Assembly (NCBI GenBank): GCA_017381475.1
Contig: JAFOCD010000218.1
Location: 1 to 52,531 of the forward strand
Source of the DNA: Bacteroidaceae bacterium
GTDB taxonomy: Bacteria; Bacteroidota; Bacteroidia; Bacteroidales; Bacteroidaceae
Direction: 5' to 3'
Length of the DNA stretch: 52,531 nt
Part shown: positions 9,342 through 18,190 of the stretch, in pieces
Position numbering within the stretch: the first letter of the stretch is position 1
Layout: every line of letters starts with the position of its first letter
The notes under the pieces: model-generated
What the model was told of the DNA's origin: nothing
The model's input: the letters and a program-made list of their open reading frames with translations, nothing else
The model's database searches: none
Made by a program: the position numbers and the translations under genes

Positions 9342-11975
9342 ATGAGATATTTTTCGTTTTTGAAAATAACGCTGACGCTTCTTTTTGCGATCCTTACATC
9401 AACTGTATCGGCGCAGGAGGTAATCGTAAAGCCTACGATATTATACACGGGTACCGCACATAAATACACGATTGGCGGAATAAACCTTTCCGGAGCCGAG
9501 AATCTTGAACCATCGGTGGTCATTGGTGTCTCGGGTCTCTCTGTCGGTGATGTAATTTCCGTTCCCGGCGATGAGGTGACCAATGCTATCAAACGCTATT
9601 GGAGACATGGACTGTTCGAGGATGTATGCATCACTGCCGACAGTATCAAGGGTAACGAGATTTATCTGGGTATTTCTCTTAGACAGCGTCCCCGTGTGTC
9701 GCAGATCAATATCAAGGGTATAAAGAAGAGCGAAAGGGAAGAACTTGAGACAAAGGTGGGCATCCGCCCGGGTGGTCACATCACTCCCGATATCATTTCG
9801 CGTGCCGAGAAGGTTATCAAGAACTACTATGACGACAAGGGTTACAAGAATGCAGAAGTGCGTTTTATACAGCGTCCCGATATTACTGAGGATAACCGCG
9901 TGATTGTGGATGTTGAAATATCAAAGAATGACAAGATCAAGATTAACCGCATTTATATAGAAGGTGTAAATGCCCTTCCTATAAACAAGGTCAAGTATGC
10001 GATGAAGAAGACGCGTGAGAAGACCCGTCTCGACAACATCATACATACCCTTTTCCGCTCAAAGAAGTTTACTGACGAGAACTATGCCGCAGACAAGGAG
10101 AATATACTCGACCGCTACTATGAATATGGTTATCGCGATGCACGCATCGTAAAGGATAGTGTTGTTGCCAACGAGGACAACAGCGTTGATATTTACTTGG
10201 GTATAGACGAGGGTAACAAATATCATATCCGTAGCATCAAATGGGTTGGAAACAGTGTCTATTCTACTGCATTCCTTGACCAGGTGTTGCGTATGAAGGC
10301 CGGCGATGTCTACAATCAGAACGAGCTTGAGAAACGCCTTCTCATTGATGAGGATGCTATCAAGAACCTTTATTACAACGAGGGATATGTCTTTTTCAAT
10401 GCACTTCCAATTGAGTCAAGGATCGAGAATGACTCTGTGGATATTGAGATACGTATGGTTGAGGGTGTGCAGGCTACCATTGACCGCGTTACCATCAGCG
10501 GTAACGATCGCGTATATGAGGAGGTTGTGCGTCGCGAACTCTACACCTTGCCGGGCAGCCTTTTCTCAATGAATGCGCTCGAACGTTCATGGCGAAATAT
10601 CGCGAATATGGGACACTTTGACCCCGAAAAGATCGATCCGGGAGCAGTGCCAAACCCCGAAAACGGAACTGTTGACATGAACTGGAAACTCGAGCCTAAG
10701 AGCAGTGACCAGATTGAACTATCGGCAGGTTGGGGACAGACAGGTATCATTGGTAAATTGTCATTGAAGTTTTCGAACTTCTCTGTGCGCAACCTCTTCC
10801 GTAGGGACGGTGTACGCCGTGGTATCATTCCACAGGGCGACGGACAGACTTTCGCTATTAGCGCACAGTCAAACGGCCGTTACTACCAGTCATATAGTCT
10901 CTCTTTCTTTGACCCATGGCTCGGACGCAAGCGTCCAAACTCATTGTCTGTATCGGCGTTCTTCTCTATGCAGACCGATGTTGCCGACAGTTACTACAAC
11001 TCGGCATATTATAACAACTACTACAACTATCTCTATGGTTACGGCAACTACGATGGCTATGGATACAATAATGTATCATCATACTATGACCCGGACAAGC
11101 ATATAAAGATGTATGGTGCATCAATAGGTTGGGGACGCCGCTTGAACTGGCCCGATGACAACTTCTCGTTCTCGGCCGAACTCAACTATCAGGTCTATTC
11201 GCTCAAGGACTGGCAGTACTTCTTGATAACCGATGGTGTCTGCAACAACTTGAACTTGCAGTTGACATTGGGACGCAGCACGGTTGACCATCCGTTCTTC
11301 CCCCGTCAGGGCTCGGAGTTCTCATTCGTTGCATCGGCAACTCCTCCATATTCGGCTTGGGATGGAAAGGATTATGCAAATCTTGCCAAGAACATCAACT
11401 CTCCATCATATAAGGATGAGCTCCGTGACAAACATAGGTGGATCGAGTACTACAAGTTCAAGTTCCGTAGCAAGACATATACTTCGCTCACCCCGGGCAA
11501 GTATAACCTTGTGCTTATGACCCGTGCCGATTTCGGTATACTTGGCAGCTACGACAAGAACAAGAAATCACCTTTCGAGACATTCTATGTGGGTGGTGAC
11601 GGAATGAGCGGATATTCATACAACTATGCCACCGATATGATTGCCCTCCGTGGTTACGAGAATGGTAGTCTCACACCATACGGTTACGAGGGTTACGCCT
11701 ATGCGCGTCTTGGCCTCGAGCTCCGCTTCCCATTCATGCTGCAGAACTCTACAACAATCTATGGTCTTGCATTCATTGAGGGAGGTAACGCATGGACAGA
11801 TGCTTCAAAGTTCAATATCTTCGATCTCAAGCGCAGTGCCGGTGTCGGTGTTCGTGTCTTCTTGCAGATGATTGGTCTCATTGGTATTGACTGGGCATAC
11901 GGATTTGATAACATATTCGGTTCTTCACAGTATGGTGGAAGCCACTTCCACTTCATCCTGGGACAGGAATTCTAA
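9342..11975 (+). CDS. bamA: Outer membrane protein assembly factor BamA
   Basis: BamA is the Omp85 barrel that folds and inserts outer-membrane proteins. The frame is open from 9321, but the ATG at 9342 follows the uppS stop by one base and opens a typical signal peptide (MRYFSFLKIT...STVSAQE); this gives 877 residues. POTRA domains occupy about residues 25-440 (repeating R-V-x-I-x-G motifs such as ATIDRVTISGNDRV), followed by a 16-strand barrel ending in HFHFILGQEF with the terminal aromatic. A stretch rich in Tyr, Asn and Gly (about 10990-11090, residues 550-585) lies in the barrel half and probably forms a surface loop. Three OmpH/Skp genes follow, as usual in this phylum. Confidence 0.96.
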   Translation: MRYFSFLKITLTLLFAILTSTVSAQEVIVKPTILYTGTAHKYTIGGINLSGAENLEPSVVIGVSGLSVGDVISVPGDEVTNAIKRYWRHGLFEDVCITADSIKGNEIYLGISLRQRPRVSQINIKGIKKSEREELETKVGIRPGGHITPDIISRAEKVIKNYYDDKGYKNAEVRFIQRPDITEDNRVIVDVEISKNDKIKINRIYIEGVNALPINKVKYAMKKTREKTRLDNIIHTLFRSKKFTDENYAADKENILDRYYEYGYRDARIVKDSVVANEDNSVDIYLGIDEGNKYHIRSIKWVGNSVYSTAFLDQVLRMKAGDVYNQNELEKRLLIDEDAIKNLYYNEGYVFFNALPIESRIENDSVDIEIRMVEGVQATIDRVTISGNDRVYEEVVRRELYTLPGSLFSMNALERSWRNIANMGHFDPEKIDPGAVPNPENGTVDMNWKLEPKSSDQIELSAGWGQTGIIGKLSLKFSNFSVRNLFRRDGVRRGIIPQGDGQTFAISAQSNGRYYQSYSLSFFDPWLGRKRPNSLSVSAFFSMQTDVADSYYNSAYYNNYYNYLYGYGNYDGYGYNNVSSYYDPDKHIKMYGASIGWGRRLNWPDDNFSFSAELNYQVYSLKDWQYFLITDGVCNNLNLQLTLGRSTVDHPFFPRQGSEFSFVASATPPYSAWDGKDYANLAKNINSPSYKDELRDKHRWIEYYKFKFRSKTYTSLTPGKYNLVLMTRADFGILGSYDKNKKSPFETFYVGGDGMSGYSYNYATDMIALRGYENGSLTPYGYEGYAYARLGLELRFPFMLQNSTTIYGLAFIEGGNAWTDASKFNIFDLKRSAGVGVRVFLQMIGLIGIDWAYGFDNIFGSSQYGGSHFHFILGQEF

Positions 11976-11994
11976 CAAATAAAACATGACAGCT

Positions 11995-12510
11995 ATGAAA
12001 AAGTTATTTTTTGCAGTAGTGATTTCTCTCTTCTCCTTTGTTGGAGCGCAGGCACAGAAATATGTGACTGTTGACATGGAGTATATCCTAAAGAATATCC
12101 CTGCTTATGAGCGTGCCAACGAGCAGCTCAATCAGCAGTCACGCCGCTGGCAGGGCGAGATTGAGGAACTTGTGCAGGAGGCAGAGACCATGTACAAGAA
12201 ATATCAGAGCGAGTCGGCTTTCCTCAGCGACGCGCAACGCATTGAGCGCGAGGATGCCATCCTTGCTAAGGAGAATGAGGCTAGGGAGTTGAAACGACAG
12301 TATTTTGGCCCCACAGGCGAACTCTACAAGAAACACGAGAGTCTTATTGCGCCAATCCAGGATGAGGTGTACAATGCAGTCAAGGAGATATGTGAACTCA
12401 AGAAGTACACAATGGTTTTCGACAAGTCTTCGACAACTGGGCTCATTTACTCTGCGCCTTCGGTCGACATTAGCAGTGAGGTACTTGTGAAACTCGGTTA
12501 CTCGGAGTAA
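11995..12510 (+). CDS. OmpH/Skp family periplasmic chaperone (copy 1)
   Basis: Skp-type chaperones hold unfolded outer-membrane proteins in the periplasm for BamA. The 171-residue product starts with a signal peptide (MKKLFFAVVISLFSFVGAQA) and continues KYVTVDMEYILKNIPAYERA, the OmpH opening, then a long charged helical arm (about residues 45-115) and the closing segment TMVFDKSST. An in-frame ATG lies at 11986; I prefer 11995 for the cleaner signal sequence. It begins 19 bases after bamA. Confidence 0.9.
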   Translation: MKKLFFAVVISLFSFVGAQAQKYVTVDMEYILKNIPAYERANEQLNQQSRRWQGEIEELVQEAETMYKKYQSESAFLSDAQRIEREDAILAKENEARELKRQYFGPTGELYKKHESLIAPIQDEVYNAVKEICELKKYTMVFDKSSTTGLIYSAPSVDISSEVLVKLGYSE

Positions 12511-12598
12511 TATTGCCCTTTTAAACAGGGAAGTTGTTACAAAAGAGCGACTATCCCGTCATTAAAGTGAAATTTGTTTAATTTAATATTTCAATACA

Positions 12599-13129
12599 AT
12601 GAAAAAGTTTTTGATTTTGATTCTGATGCTTGCTCCAATGAGCATGCTCGCACAGAAGTTCGGTTATGTAAATTCGGCTGAGATCATTCAGGTAATGCCT
12701 GAGTACAACAAGGCGCTCAAGGATCTTCAGGCTTTGGAGAAAATGTACACAGATGAGTTCAACAGCATGCGTACAGAACTTGAGAAGAAGGGTACAGAGT
12801 TTGAGAAATTGCAGCAGGATGCAGTTCCCGAGAACATCCTCAAGCGTCGTTATGATGAGTTGATGCAGATGCAGCAGCGTCTTCAGGAGTATGGTCAGGA
12901 GGTTCAAAACAACCTTGCCAAGGCTGAGAGCGAGAAGATGATGGAGATCCAGACTGTTCTCAAGAAGGCTCTTGACTCAGTTGGTAACGAAGGCTCATAT
13001 GTGTGCATATTTGATGTAGCAGGTGGCATTCCTTTCATCAACACAACTATCTGTGACGATGTTACACAGAAGGTAAGAACCAAGCTTGGTATCCCCGCCA
13101 ATGCGGTACCTGCATCGGTTAAGAAATAA
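12599..13129 (+). CDS. OmpH/Skp family periplasmic chaperone (copy 2)
   Basis: A 176-residue secreted protein with a signal peptide ending near MLAQKFGYVNSAEIIQVMPEY. It has the same plan as the gene before it: a short beta strand, a long coiled-coil arm (ALEKMYTDEFNSMRTELEKK, and onward to about residue 120), and a return segment YVCIFDVAGGIPFIN. The separation from copy 1 is 88 bases. It is one of three related genes in tandem between bamA and murI and probably serves as an outer-membrane protein holdase. Confidence 0.9.
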   Translation: MKKFLILILMLAPMSMLAQKFGYVNSAEIIQVMPEYNKALKDLQALEKMYTDEFNSMRTELEKKGTEFEKLQQDAVPENILKRRYDELMQMQQRLQEYGQEVQNNLAKAESEKMMEIQTVLKKALDSVGNEGSYVCIFDVAGGIPFINTTICDDVTQKVRTKLGIPANAVPASVKK

Positions 13130-13149
13130 GTCATTATAGTATCTTTATT

Positions 13150-13180
13150 AGGGCAACTCCTCTTTGGGGAGTTGTCCCTA
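13150..13180 (+). terminator. Possible intrinsic terminator or attenuator after OmpH copy 2
   Basis: AGGGCAACTCC pairs with GGAGTTGTCCCT around a short TCTTTGG loop, with one bulged T. There is no strong run of T after the stem, so it may only reduce read-through into the third OmpH gene and murI, or protect the 3' end of the upstream message. Confidence 0.4.
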
Positions 13181-13214
13181 TTGGTTAAAGCTGTTATTCC
13201 TATTAATATCAGAT

Positions 13215-13868
13215 ATGCGTAAAATATTTTTATTGTTGTTGCTACTTCCATTTGCAACCAATGTCTATTCGCAGTTCGGTTATTATAGTACAGCGCGTGT
13301 GCTTGAGGCTTTGCCGCAGTATGCGCAGGCTGTTGATGAGTATGAGCGTCTTTGTGAGCGATGTGAGAAGGAGATATCACATAATCAGAAGGAGTTGACC
13401 CGCCAGTATGTGGCATTCCTTGACGGTTACCGTGAGTTCCCGGATCCCATTCTGCGCAAAAGACAGAGCGAACTGCAGCGTCTTGTGGACAATAGCGTCG
13501 ATTTTCGCAAGCAACTCAAAGTCTGGCTTGCCGAGGCAAAGGATTCGCTCTATGCACCATCGTATCAGGTACTGGACGAGGCTCTTGCAAAGGTGTGCGT
13601 AGCATGTGACCTTGACTATGCTATTGATAGCGATATGATGGCCTATAGATACATCAATCCCAACAAGGGTGTTGACATAACCCGAATGGTGATTGAAGCC
13701 GCACTTTATCCTGATAAGCCAATAACGGATCTCGATGGTTATGAGGGCTTTATGAAACATTATAGGCCTGCTGTACCTGTTGATGGTGACAAGGCCGTAG
13801 CTGAAAGTGAAACAATAAATGCAACTGCAAATGAGCAGAATGCATTGTTGAACGATACCATGCAATAA
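13215..13868 (+). CDS. OmpH/Skp family protein, divergent third copy with C-terminal extension
   Basis: A 217-residue secreted protein. The frame runs back to a TTG at 13164, but that lies inside a hairpin; the ATG at 13215 opens a good signal peptide (MRKIFLLLLLLPFATNVYS). The mature start QFGYYSTARVLEALPQYAQA matches the OmpH pattern of the two preceding genes, followed by a helical region with KEISHNQKELTRQY. After the family domain it carries about 45 extra residues, acidic and rich in Asn and Thr, ending NALLNDTMQ. It is more divergent than the first two copies, and its partner or substrate is unknown. murI begins 8 bases later. Confidence 0.82.
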   Translation: MRKIFLLLLLLPFATNVYSQFGYYSTARVLEALPQYAQAVDEYERLCERCEKEISHNQKELTRQYVAFLDGYREFPDPILRKRQSELQRLVDNSVDFRKQLKVWLAEAKDSLYAPSYQVLDEALAKVCVACDLDYAIDSDMMAYRYINPNKGVDITRMVIEAALYPDKPITDLDGYEGFMKHYRPAVPVDGDKAVAESETINATANEQNALLNDTMQ

Positions 13869-13876
13869 CAGTAATT

Positions 13877-14725
13877 ATGGATAAATTTGTGCAACTATCA
13901 AAGGAGGCTGGCCCAATAGGTATATTCGATTCTGGATATGGTGGCCTCACGATATATAACGAGATAAAGAAACTTCTCCCCGAGTACGATTATATCTATT
14001 TGGGCGACAATGCCCGTACACCATACGGAACCCGTTCGTTCGATGTGGTGTATGAGTTTACTCGCGAGGCGGTGAACTATCTTTTCCGTCAGGGTTGCCA
14101 ACTTGTTATCCTTGCCTGCAATACAGCGTCTGCAAAGGCGCTGCGTACAATCCAGCAGGTTGATATACCCCTGCAGGATCCTAACCGCCGTGTGCTGGGT
14201 ATAATACGCCCCACGGTAGAGTGTATTGGCGAAATGACCAAGAGCCGTCATATTGGTGTGCTGGCGACAGAGGGGACAATCAAGTCGCTTTCGTATCCGC
14301 TTGAGATACGCAAGCTTTTTCCAGAGATTGAAGTGACTGGCGAGGCATGCCCAATATGGGTACCACTTGTTGAGACAAACGAGTATGCCAGTGAGGGAGC
14401 CGATTACTTTGTTAAACGACATGTAGACAATCTCCTCTCGCGTGACCCCGAAATCGATACCATAATTCTGGGTTGTACACACTATCCAATATTGATAGAG
14501 AAAATCAGGAAATATACCCCCGAGGGCATAAAGCTAGTGACCCAGGGTGCTGCTGTGGCAGCGTCTCTGAAAGATTATCTTCACCGTCACCCGGCAATGG
14601 ATGTGTTATGCACAAAAGGAGGTAATACGCTCTTCTGTACCACCGAGGCCGGCGGCAAATTCGGAACTCAGGCATCATTGTTTCTCAATTATCCTGTTGA
14701 GGTAAAGAATGTCTCTCTTGATTGA
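13877..14725 (+). CDS. murI: Glutamate racemase
   Basis: MurI makes D-glutamate for peptidoglycan. The 282-residue product has the two catalytic cysteines in their standard settings, C81 in LACNTAS and C200 in GCTHYPI, and the opening GPIGIFDSGYGGLT with the conserved Asp. It is the last gene of the envelope operon that begins with the DUF6242 lipoprotein. The following gene is on the opposite strand. Confidence 0.97.
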   Translation: MDKFVQLSKEAGPIGIFDSGYGGLTIYNEIKKLLPEYDYIYLGDNARTPYGTRSFDVVYEFTREAVNYLFRQGCQLVILACNTASAKALRTIQQVDIPLQDPNRRVLGIIRPTVECIGEMTKSRHIGVLATEGTIKSLSYPLEIRKLFPEIEVTGEACPIWVPLVETNEYASEGADYFVKRHVDNLLSRDPEIDTIILGCTHYPILIEKIRKYTPEGIKLVTQGAAVAASLKDYLHRHPAMDVLCTKGGNTLFCTTEAGGKFGTQASLFLNYPVEVKNVSLD

Positions 14726-14749
14726 AGCAGTCTTGAATTTCTTGACATA

Positions 14750-14780
14750 ACATCCACTGCATTTGCAATGCGGTTGATGT
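14750..14780. terminator. Imperfect inverted repeat between convergent murI and permease genes
   Basis: ACATCCACTGCAT at 14750-14762 pairs with ATGCGGTTGATGT at 14768-14780 with one mismatch and one G-T pair. It lies midway between two convergent stop codons and could terminate in both directions, but T runs are poor on both sides. Confidence 0.4.
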
Positions 14781-14803
14781 GGTTTTGACGGCTTCTGAGT
14801 TTT

Positions 14804-16030
14804 TCAGATATATCTCTTTGTGAGAGCTTTTACGGGAAGCCAAACGGTTATGAACCCGACAATGATAACTGTTGCGAATATCATTGCGACATCACTCCAG
14901 ACGATCTCCATAGGATAACTGTCAACAATAAATCCATCTGACGCCCCCATCGATATCAGCCCGTACTCCTGTTGTGCAAGGCAAAGCAGAATGCCAAGTG
15001 TAACTCCAATCACAGCTCCGATAGCCGAGATTATTACGCCTTCGAAAACAAAGATGTTTGCAATGGTGTTGTTTTCGGCACCCATGCTGCGTAATGTGTT
15101 CATGTTGTCGCGCTTTTCAATTATGAGCATGGCGAGTGAACCAATGATGTTGAAGCAGGCAACAGCCAAAATGAATGTAAGGAAGATGTATGAGATGAGT
15201 TTTTCAATCTGCATGACTTTGTAGATGCTCTCCTGCTGTTCATATCGGTCCTGTACCACATAACTATCACCAAGAATACTTTCTATTGCATCCTTTACCT
15301 CTGCTGTATTCTCTCCGGCCTTTACTTTTATCTCCATTGATGTGGCTTCATTGGCCTCGCGCCTGAATATGCTTCGTGCAAAGCTATCCGATGTGATGAC
15401 ATATCCCTCGTCGTATTCTGGTTGGTTGAGTATAAAGACCAATCCTGAGGAGTAGAGTTCTCCCTTCTTGAAGTTCCTTGCCGGTACGGTAAGGTTTATT
15501 GCTCCCTTGCGGTTGGGGGCATATATTTTTAGAGGAGTGTTGAAAAAAGTCCCACAACCCAGTTTTTGTGCAAGTTCGCCGCCCGGAACTGCATAGTCAT
15601 TCATCCCGTCATTGAGGATGAACATACCGGGGCCTTTCAGTATCTTATGAATGTCCGTTAGTGATGTGAAGGAATCGTCGACACCCTTTATTGTCACCAT
15701 AGCCTGTTTGTTGCCATATTCCACCATGGCCTTGTCCTCTATGCCGAACGATACAACTTCCATCTGTGGCATTGCAGCAACCTGTAATAATTCAGGTGCA
15801 TCAGTCGTGATTACTTTGCCGCTTGATGCTGTTATCTTTATATCGGGGTCGAATGCCGTAAATTGTTCTTCAATAACTCCTTGGAAGCCATTGAAGACGG
15901 ATAGTGTGCAAACCATGGCTGCTGTAGCAAGGGCAATACCTGCAATAGCCACCCCTGAGATAATGTTTATCACTTGGTGGCTTTTCTTAGAGAACAGGTA
16001 ACGCTTGGCTATATACAGCGACAGGTTCAT
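14804..16030 (-). CDS. LolC/LolE-like ABC transporter permease (FtsX family)
   Basis: A 408-residue inner-membrane permease of the lipoprotein-releasing (MacB/FtsX) type. The N-terminal segment SLYIAKRYLFSKKSHQVIN precedes the first membrane helix (about residues 20-45); a periplasmic domain of about 220 residues follows, then three C-terminal helices, with the EKRDNMNTLRSMGA coupling segment between the first two. In lipoprotein sorting such a subunit works with LolD ATPase to load LolA. No ATPase gene is adjacent, so the partner must be elsewhere. It lies 7 bases after rbfA in a three-gene minus-strand operon. Confidence 0.85.
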   Translation of the reverse strand: MNLSLYIAKRYLFSKKSHQVINIISGVAIAGIALATAAMVCTLSVFNGFQGVIEEQFTAFDPDIKITASSGKVITTDAPELLQVAAMPQMEVVSFGIEDKAMVEYGNKQAMVTIKGVDDSFTSLTDIHKILKGPGMFILNDGMNDYAVPGGELAQKLGCGTFFNTPLKIYAPNRKGAINLTVPARNFKKGELYSSGLVFILNQPEYDEGYVITSDSFARSIFRREANEATSMEIKVKAGENTAEVKDAIESILGDSYVVQDRYEQQESIYKVMQIEKLISYIFLTFILAVACFNIIGSLAMLIIEKRDNMNTLRSMGAENNTIANIFVFEGVIISAIGAVIGVTLGILLCLAQQEYGLISMGASDGFIVDSYPMEIVWSDVAMIFATVIIVGFITVWLPVKALTKRYI

Positions 16031-16037
16031 TACACAA

Positions 16038-16373
16038 TTATTCCTTCAACAACTTGTCGATGTTCTCAATGTAATCGAGCGAGTCGTCGATGTAGAACTT
16101 TATTTCGGGGATAATGCGCAACTGGTGGCGAACCTTGTTGCCTAGCTCAAAGCGGATTGCCTTGATGTTTGTGTTGAGGTGCTCAACCACTTCGTTGCCC
16201 TTCTCCGAGGGGAACACACTCAGGTATGCCTTTGCAATGCCAAGGTCGGGGCTCACTCGCACGGCGCTAACCGATACCATGATGCCGCGTGTCTCCTTCT
16301 GCAATCTAAGCAGTATCTCGCTCAACTCTTTCTGTATGAGTCGTGAAATCTTGTTTTGTCTTGTACTGTCCAT
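16038..16373 (-). CDS. rbfA: 30S ribosome-binding factor RbfA
   Basis: RbfA helps mature the 16S rRNA 5' end and aids cold adaptation. The 111-residue product has the KH-like fold signature: RQNKISRLIQKELSEIL at the start, then VSVSAVRVSPDLGIAKAYLSV and the C-terminal RHQLRIIPEIKFYIDDSLDY. It lies between the O-methyltransferase gene (6 bases upstream) and the permease gene (7 bases downstream), an arrangement usual in Bacteroidales. Confidence 0.96.
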   Translation of the reverse strand: MDSTRQNKISRLIQKELSEILLRLQKETRGIMVSVSAVRVSPDLGIAKAYLSVFPSEKGNEVVEHLNTNIKAIRFELGNKVRHQLRIIPEIKFYIDDSLDYIENIDKLLKE

Positions 16374-16379
16374 ATAATC

Positions 16380-17015
16380 TTATTTTTTTCTTATTATCGT
16401 AAGTCCGTCGCGCAATGGCAGAATCACCACTTCGACCCTCTCGTCATTGCGTATCAGGTCATTGAAAGCCCTCACCCCGTTGGTCTGTGCGTCCTGTCTG
16501 TCCGGGTCAATCACATGACCGTCCCACAGAGTGTTGTCGGCAAGAATCCAACCGCCGTCATTGAGGTACTCCATTGCCATCTCGTAATACTTTATGTACT
16601 CGCGCTTGTTGCCGTCGATGAACACCATGTCGAACTTCTCGCCAAGCGTGGGGACAATCTCCAGTGCATTGCCAATGATGAACTCAATCTTGTCGGCATA
16701 GGGTGAACCGTCTATCCAGCGGCGTGTGAAATCCTCAAGTTCATCCTCAACCTCAAAGGTGTATAGCTTGCCACACTCGTCAAGTCCTTCGGCCATGCAT
16801 AGTCCCGAATAGCCGGTGAACGTGCCAATCTCCAGTATCCTGTGTGGACGAATCATCTTCACAAGGAATTTGAGCAGGCGTCCCTGTATGTGACCCGATG
16901 CCATTTGCGGTGCCAGAATCTCAATGTGAGTGGCACGGAACAGCCTGTAGAGGTAGTCGCCTTCGGGGCTGCTGTGGTCGGCAATATATTGGTCGAGTGG
17001 GGTGGTGAGGCTCAT
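16380..17015 (-). CDS. SAM-dependent O-methyltransferase, caffeoyl-CoA type
   Basis: A 211-residue class I methyltransferase of the caffeoyl-CoA/catechol O-methyltransferase family. Motif I is RILEIGTFTGYSGLCMAEGL (about residues 78-97), the acidic motif is DMVFIDGNKREYIKYYE and the metal-site region is GGWILADNTLWDGHV; these give the divalent metal site typical of the family. It is a soluble protein. The substrate is unknown; related bacterial enzymes methylate tRNA hydroxyuridine (TrmR) or small catechols. It is first in the operon with rbfA and the permease. Confidence 0.88.
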   Translation of the reverse strand: MSLTTPLDQYIADHSSPEGDYLYRLFRATHIEILAPQMASGHIQGRLLKFLVKMIRPHRILEIGTFTGYSGLCMAEGLDECGKLYTFEVEDELEDFTRRWIDGSPYADKIEFIIGNALEIVPTLGEKFDMVFIDGNKREYIKYYEMAMEYLNDGGWILADNTLWDGHVIDPDRQDAQTNGVRAFNDLIRNDERVEVVILPLRDGLTIIRKK

Positions 17016-17035
17016 TTTTGCGTTCTGTTCTTATT

Positions 17036-17073
17036 TCAACTGCGAAGATACAACTTTTTAATGAGCAAACAAA
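17036..17073 (-). promoter_or_regulatory. Bacteroidales-type promoter for O-methyltransferase-rbfA-permease
   Basis: Read on the minus strand: TTTG (plus 17070-17073), a 19-base spacer, then TATCTTCG (plus 17043-17050). Transcription would start near 17036, about 20 bases before the start codon at 17015. Confidence 0.65.
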
Positions 17074-17158
17074 AAGGTTTCAATCCCTTAACGACTCTAT
17101 TTTATAGTTATTTCGCCCTTTTTTTGTAACTTCGCCTGTCGAATACAATGCCGCTCCA

Positions 17159-18061
17159 ATGAACAGGAAATCACAATCGCCACTTATGCGTTATCGCATC
17201 TATCTGCAGCTCGAGAAGTCGCTGCAGCCCAATACCGTCGAGGCATACATCTGCGATGTGAACAAACTGGTGGCGTTCTTCGGCGATATCGACCGCCTGC
17301 TCACCGTTTCGCTCGACGAACTGCGCGAGTTCCTCTCGGCAATGGCCGATGTGGGCGTGAATGCCCGTTCGCAGGCGCGCATAATCTCCTCGTTGCGCTC
17401 GTTCTATGGCTTTTTGAAGCTCGATGGCTACATAGAATCGGACCCCACGTCACTCCTGTTGTCGCCCAAGATAGGAATGCGCCTGCCCGATGTGCTCACC
17501 CTGCAGGAGATAGACGACATAATAAATGCCATTGACCTTGCCACGCATGAGGGACAACGCAATAGGGCGATGATTGAGGTGCTATACAGTTGCGGTTTGC
17601 GTGTATCCGAACTCTGTTCGTTGCGCATGTCCGATCTCTACCTTAGCGAACAGTTCATCCGTGTCACGGGCAAGGGCGGCAAGCAGCGCCTTGTGCCCAT
17701 TTCGCCGCGTGCCATAGCCGAGCTCGAGGCTTATTTCGTCGACCGCAACAGAATTCCAATAAAAAGCGGTTACGAGGACTTTGTTTTCATAAGCGAAAGG
17801 CTCAAGAAACCACTTTCGCGTATAACAGTGTTCCATCATATCAAGGAACTTGTGGAACGGGTGGGTATAAAGAAGACTGTGAGTCCGCATACTTTCCGTC
17901 ACTCCTTTGCCACACATCTGCTCGAGGGTGGCGCCAACCTGCGCGTGATACAGGTGATGTTGGGGCATGAGAGCATTGCCACAACCGAAATCTATACGCA
18001 TATCGACCGCATGCGCCTTCGCGAGGAGATAATCCTGCACCATCCCCGTAACCGCAAGTGA
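17159..18061 (+). CDS. xerD: Tyrosine recombinase XerD/XerC family
   Basis: A 300-residue site-specific recombinase of the kind that resolves chromosome dimers at dif. The N-terminal SAM-like domain (residues 1-95) is followed by the catalytic domain with all expected residues: Arg in SCGLRVSELCSL, Lys in TGKGGKQRLVPI, HTFRHSFATHLL, GHESIATTEIYTH and the nucleophilic Tyr in that last motif. It lacks the N-terminal extensions seen in integrases of mobile elements, and no element surrounds it. The window has a second Xer gene at 51518; this one looks closer to XerD, but the assignment is not certain. It is read divergently from the O-methyltransferase gene. Confidence 0.88.
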   Translation: MNRKSQSPLMRYRIYLQLEKSLQPNTVEAYICDVNKLVAFFGDIDRLLTVSLDELREFLSAMADVGVNARSQARIISSLRSFYGFLKLDGYIESDPTSLLLSPKIGMRLPDVLTLQEIDDIINAIDLATHEGQRNRAMIEVLYSCGLRVSELCSLRMSDLYLSEQFIRVTGKGGKQRLVPISPRAIAELEAYFVDRNRIPIKSGYEDFVFISERLKKPLSRITVFHHIKELVERVGIKKTVSPHTFRHSFATHLLEGGANLRVIQVMLGHESIATTEIYTHIDRMRLREEIILHHPRNRK

Positions 18062-18101
18062 TAAAAAATGCAAAATAAACGGCAGGCGTGGCTCTCTTTG
18101 C

Positions 18102-18139
18102 TTTGATAATTGGAATTGTAGAGTTACCTTTGTAGCAAA
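18102..18139 (+). promoter_or_regulatory. Bacteroidales-type promoter for the TPR lipoprotein
   Basis: TTTG at 18102-18105, 19-base spacer, TACCTTTG at 18125-18132: a full match to the consensus. The start site would be near 18139, with a leader of about 50 bases. Confidence 0.7.
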
Positions 18140-18190
18140 TAGCGTTGCGCGATAGCACGCTGTGCGACAAAACAATAAAACTATATCTTA

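Noticed and set aside
13164..13214. Upstream extension of the third OmpH gene to a TTG start
   Set aside because: The TTG is inside a hairpin and the extra residues would precede and spoil a good signal peptide starting at 13215.
12904..13416. Minus-strand open frame of 170 codons crossing two OmpH genes
   Set aside because: Antisense to two supported coding regions and spans the hairpin between them; no domain recognised.
17159..18061. Xer gene as integrase of an integrative element
   Set aside because: No attachment repeats, cargo or mobilisation genes nearby; length and motifs match housekeeping Xer proteins.
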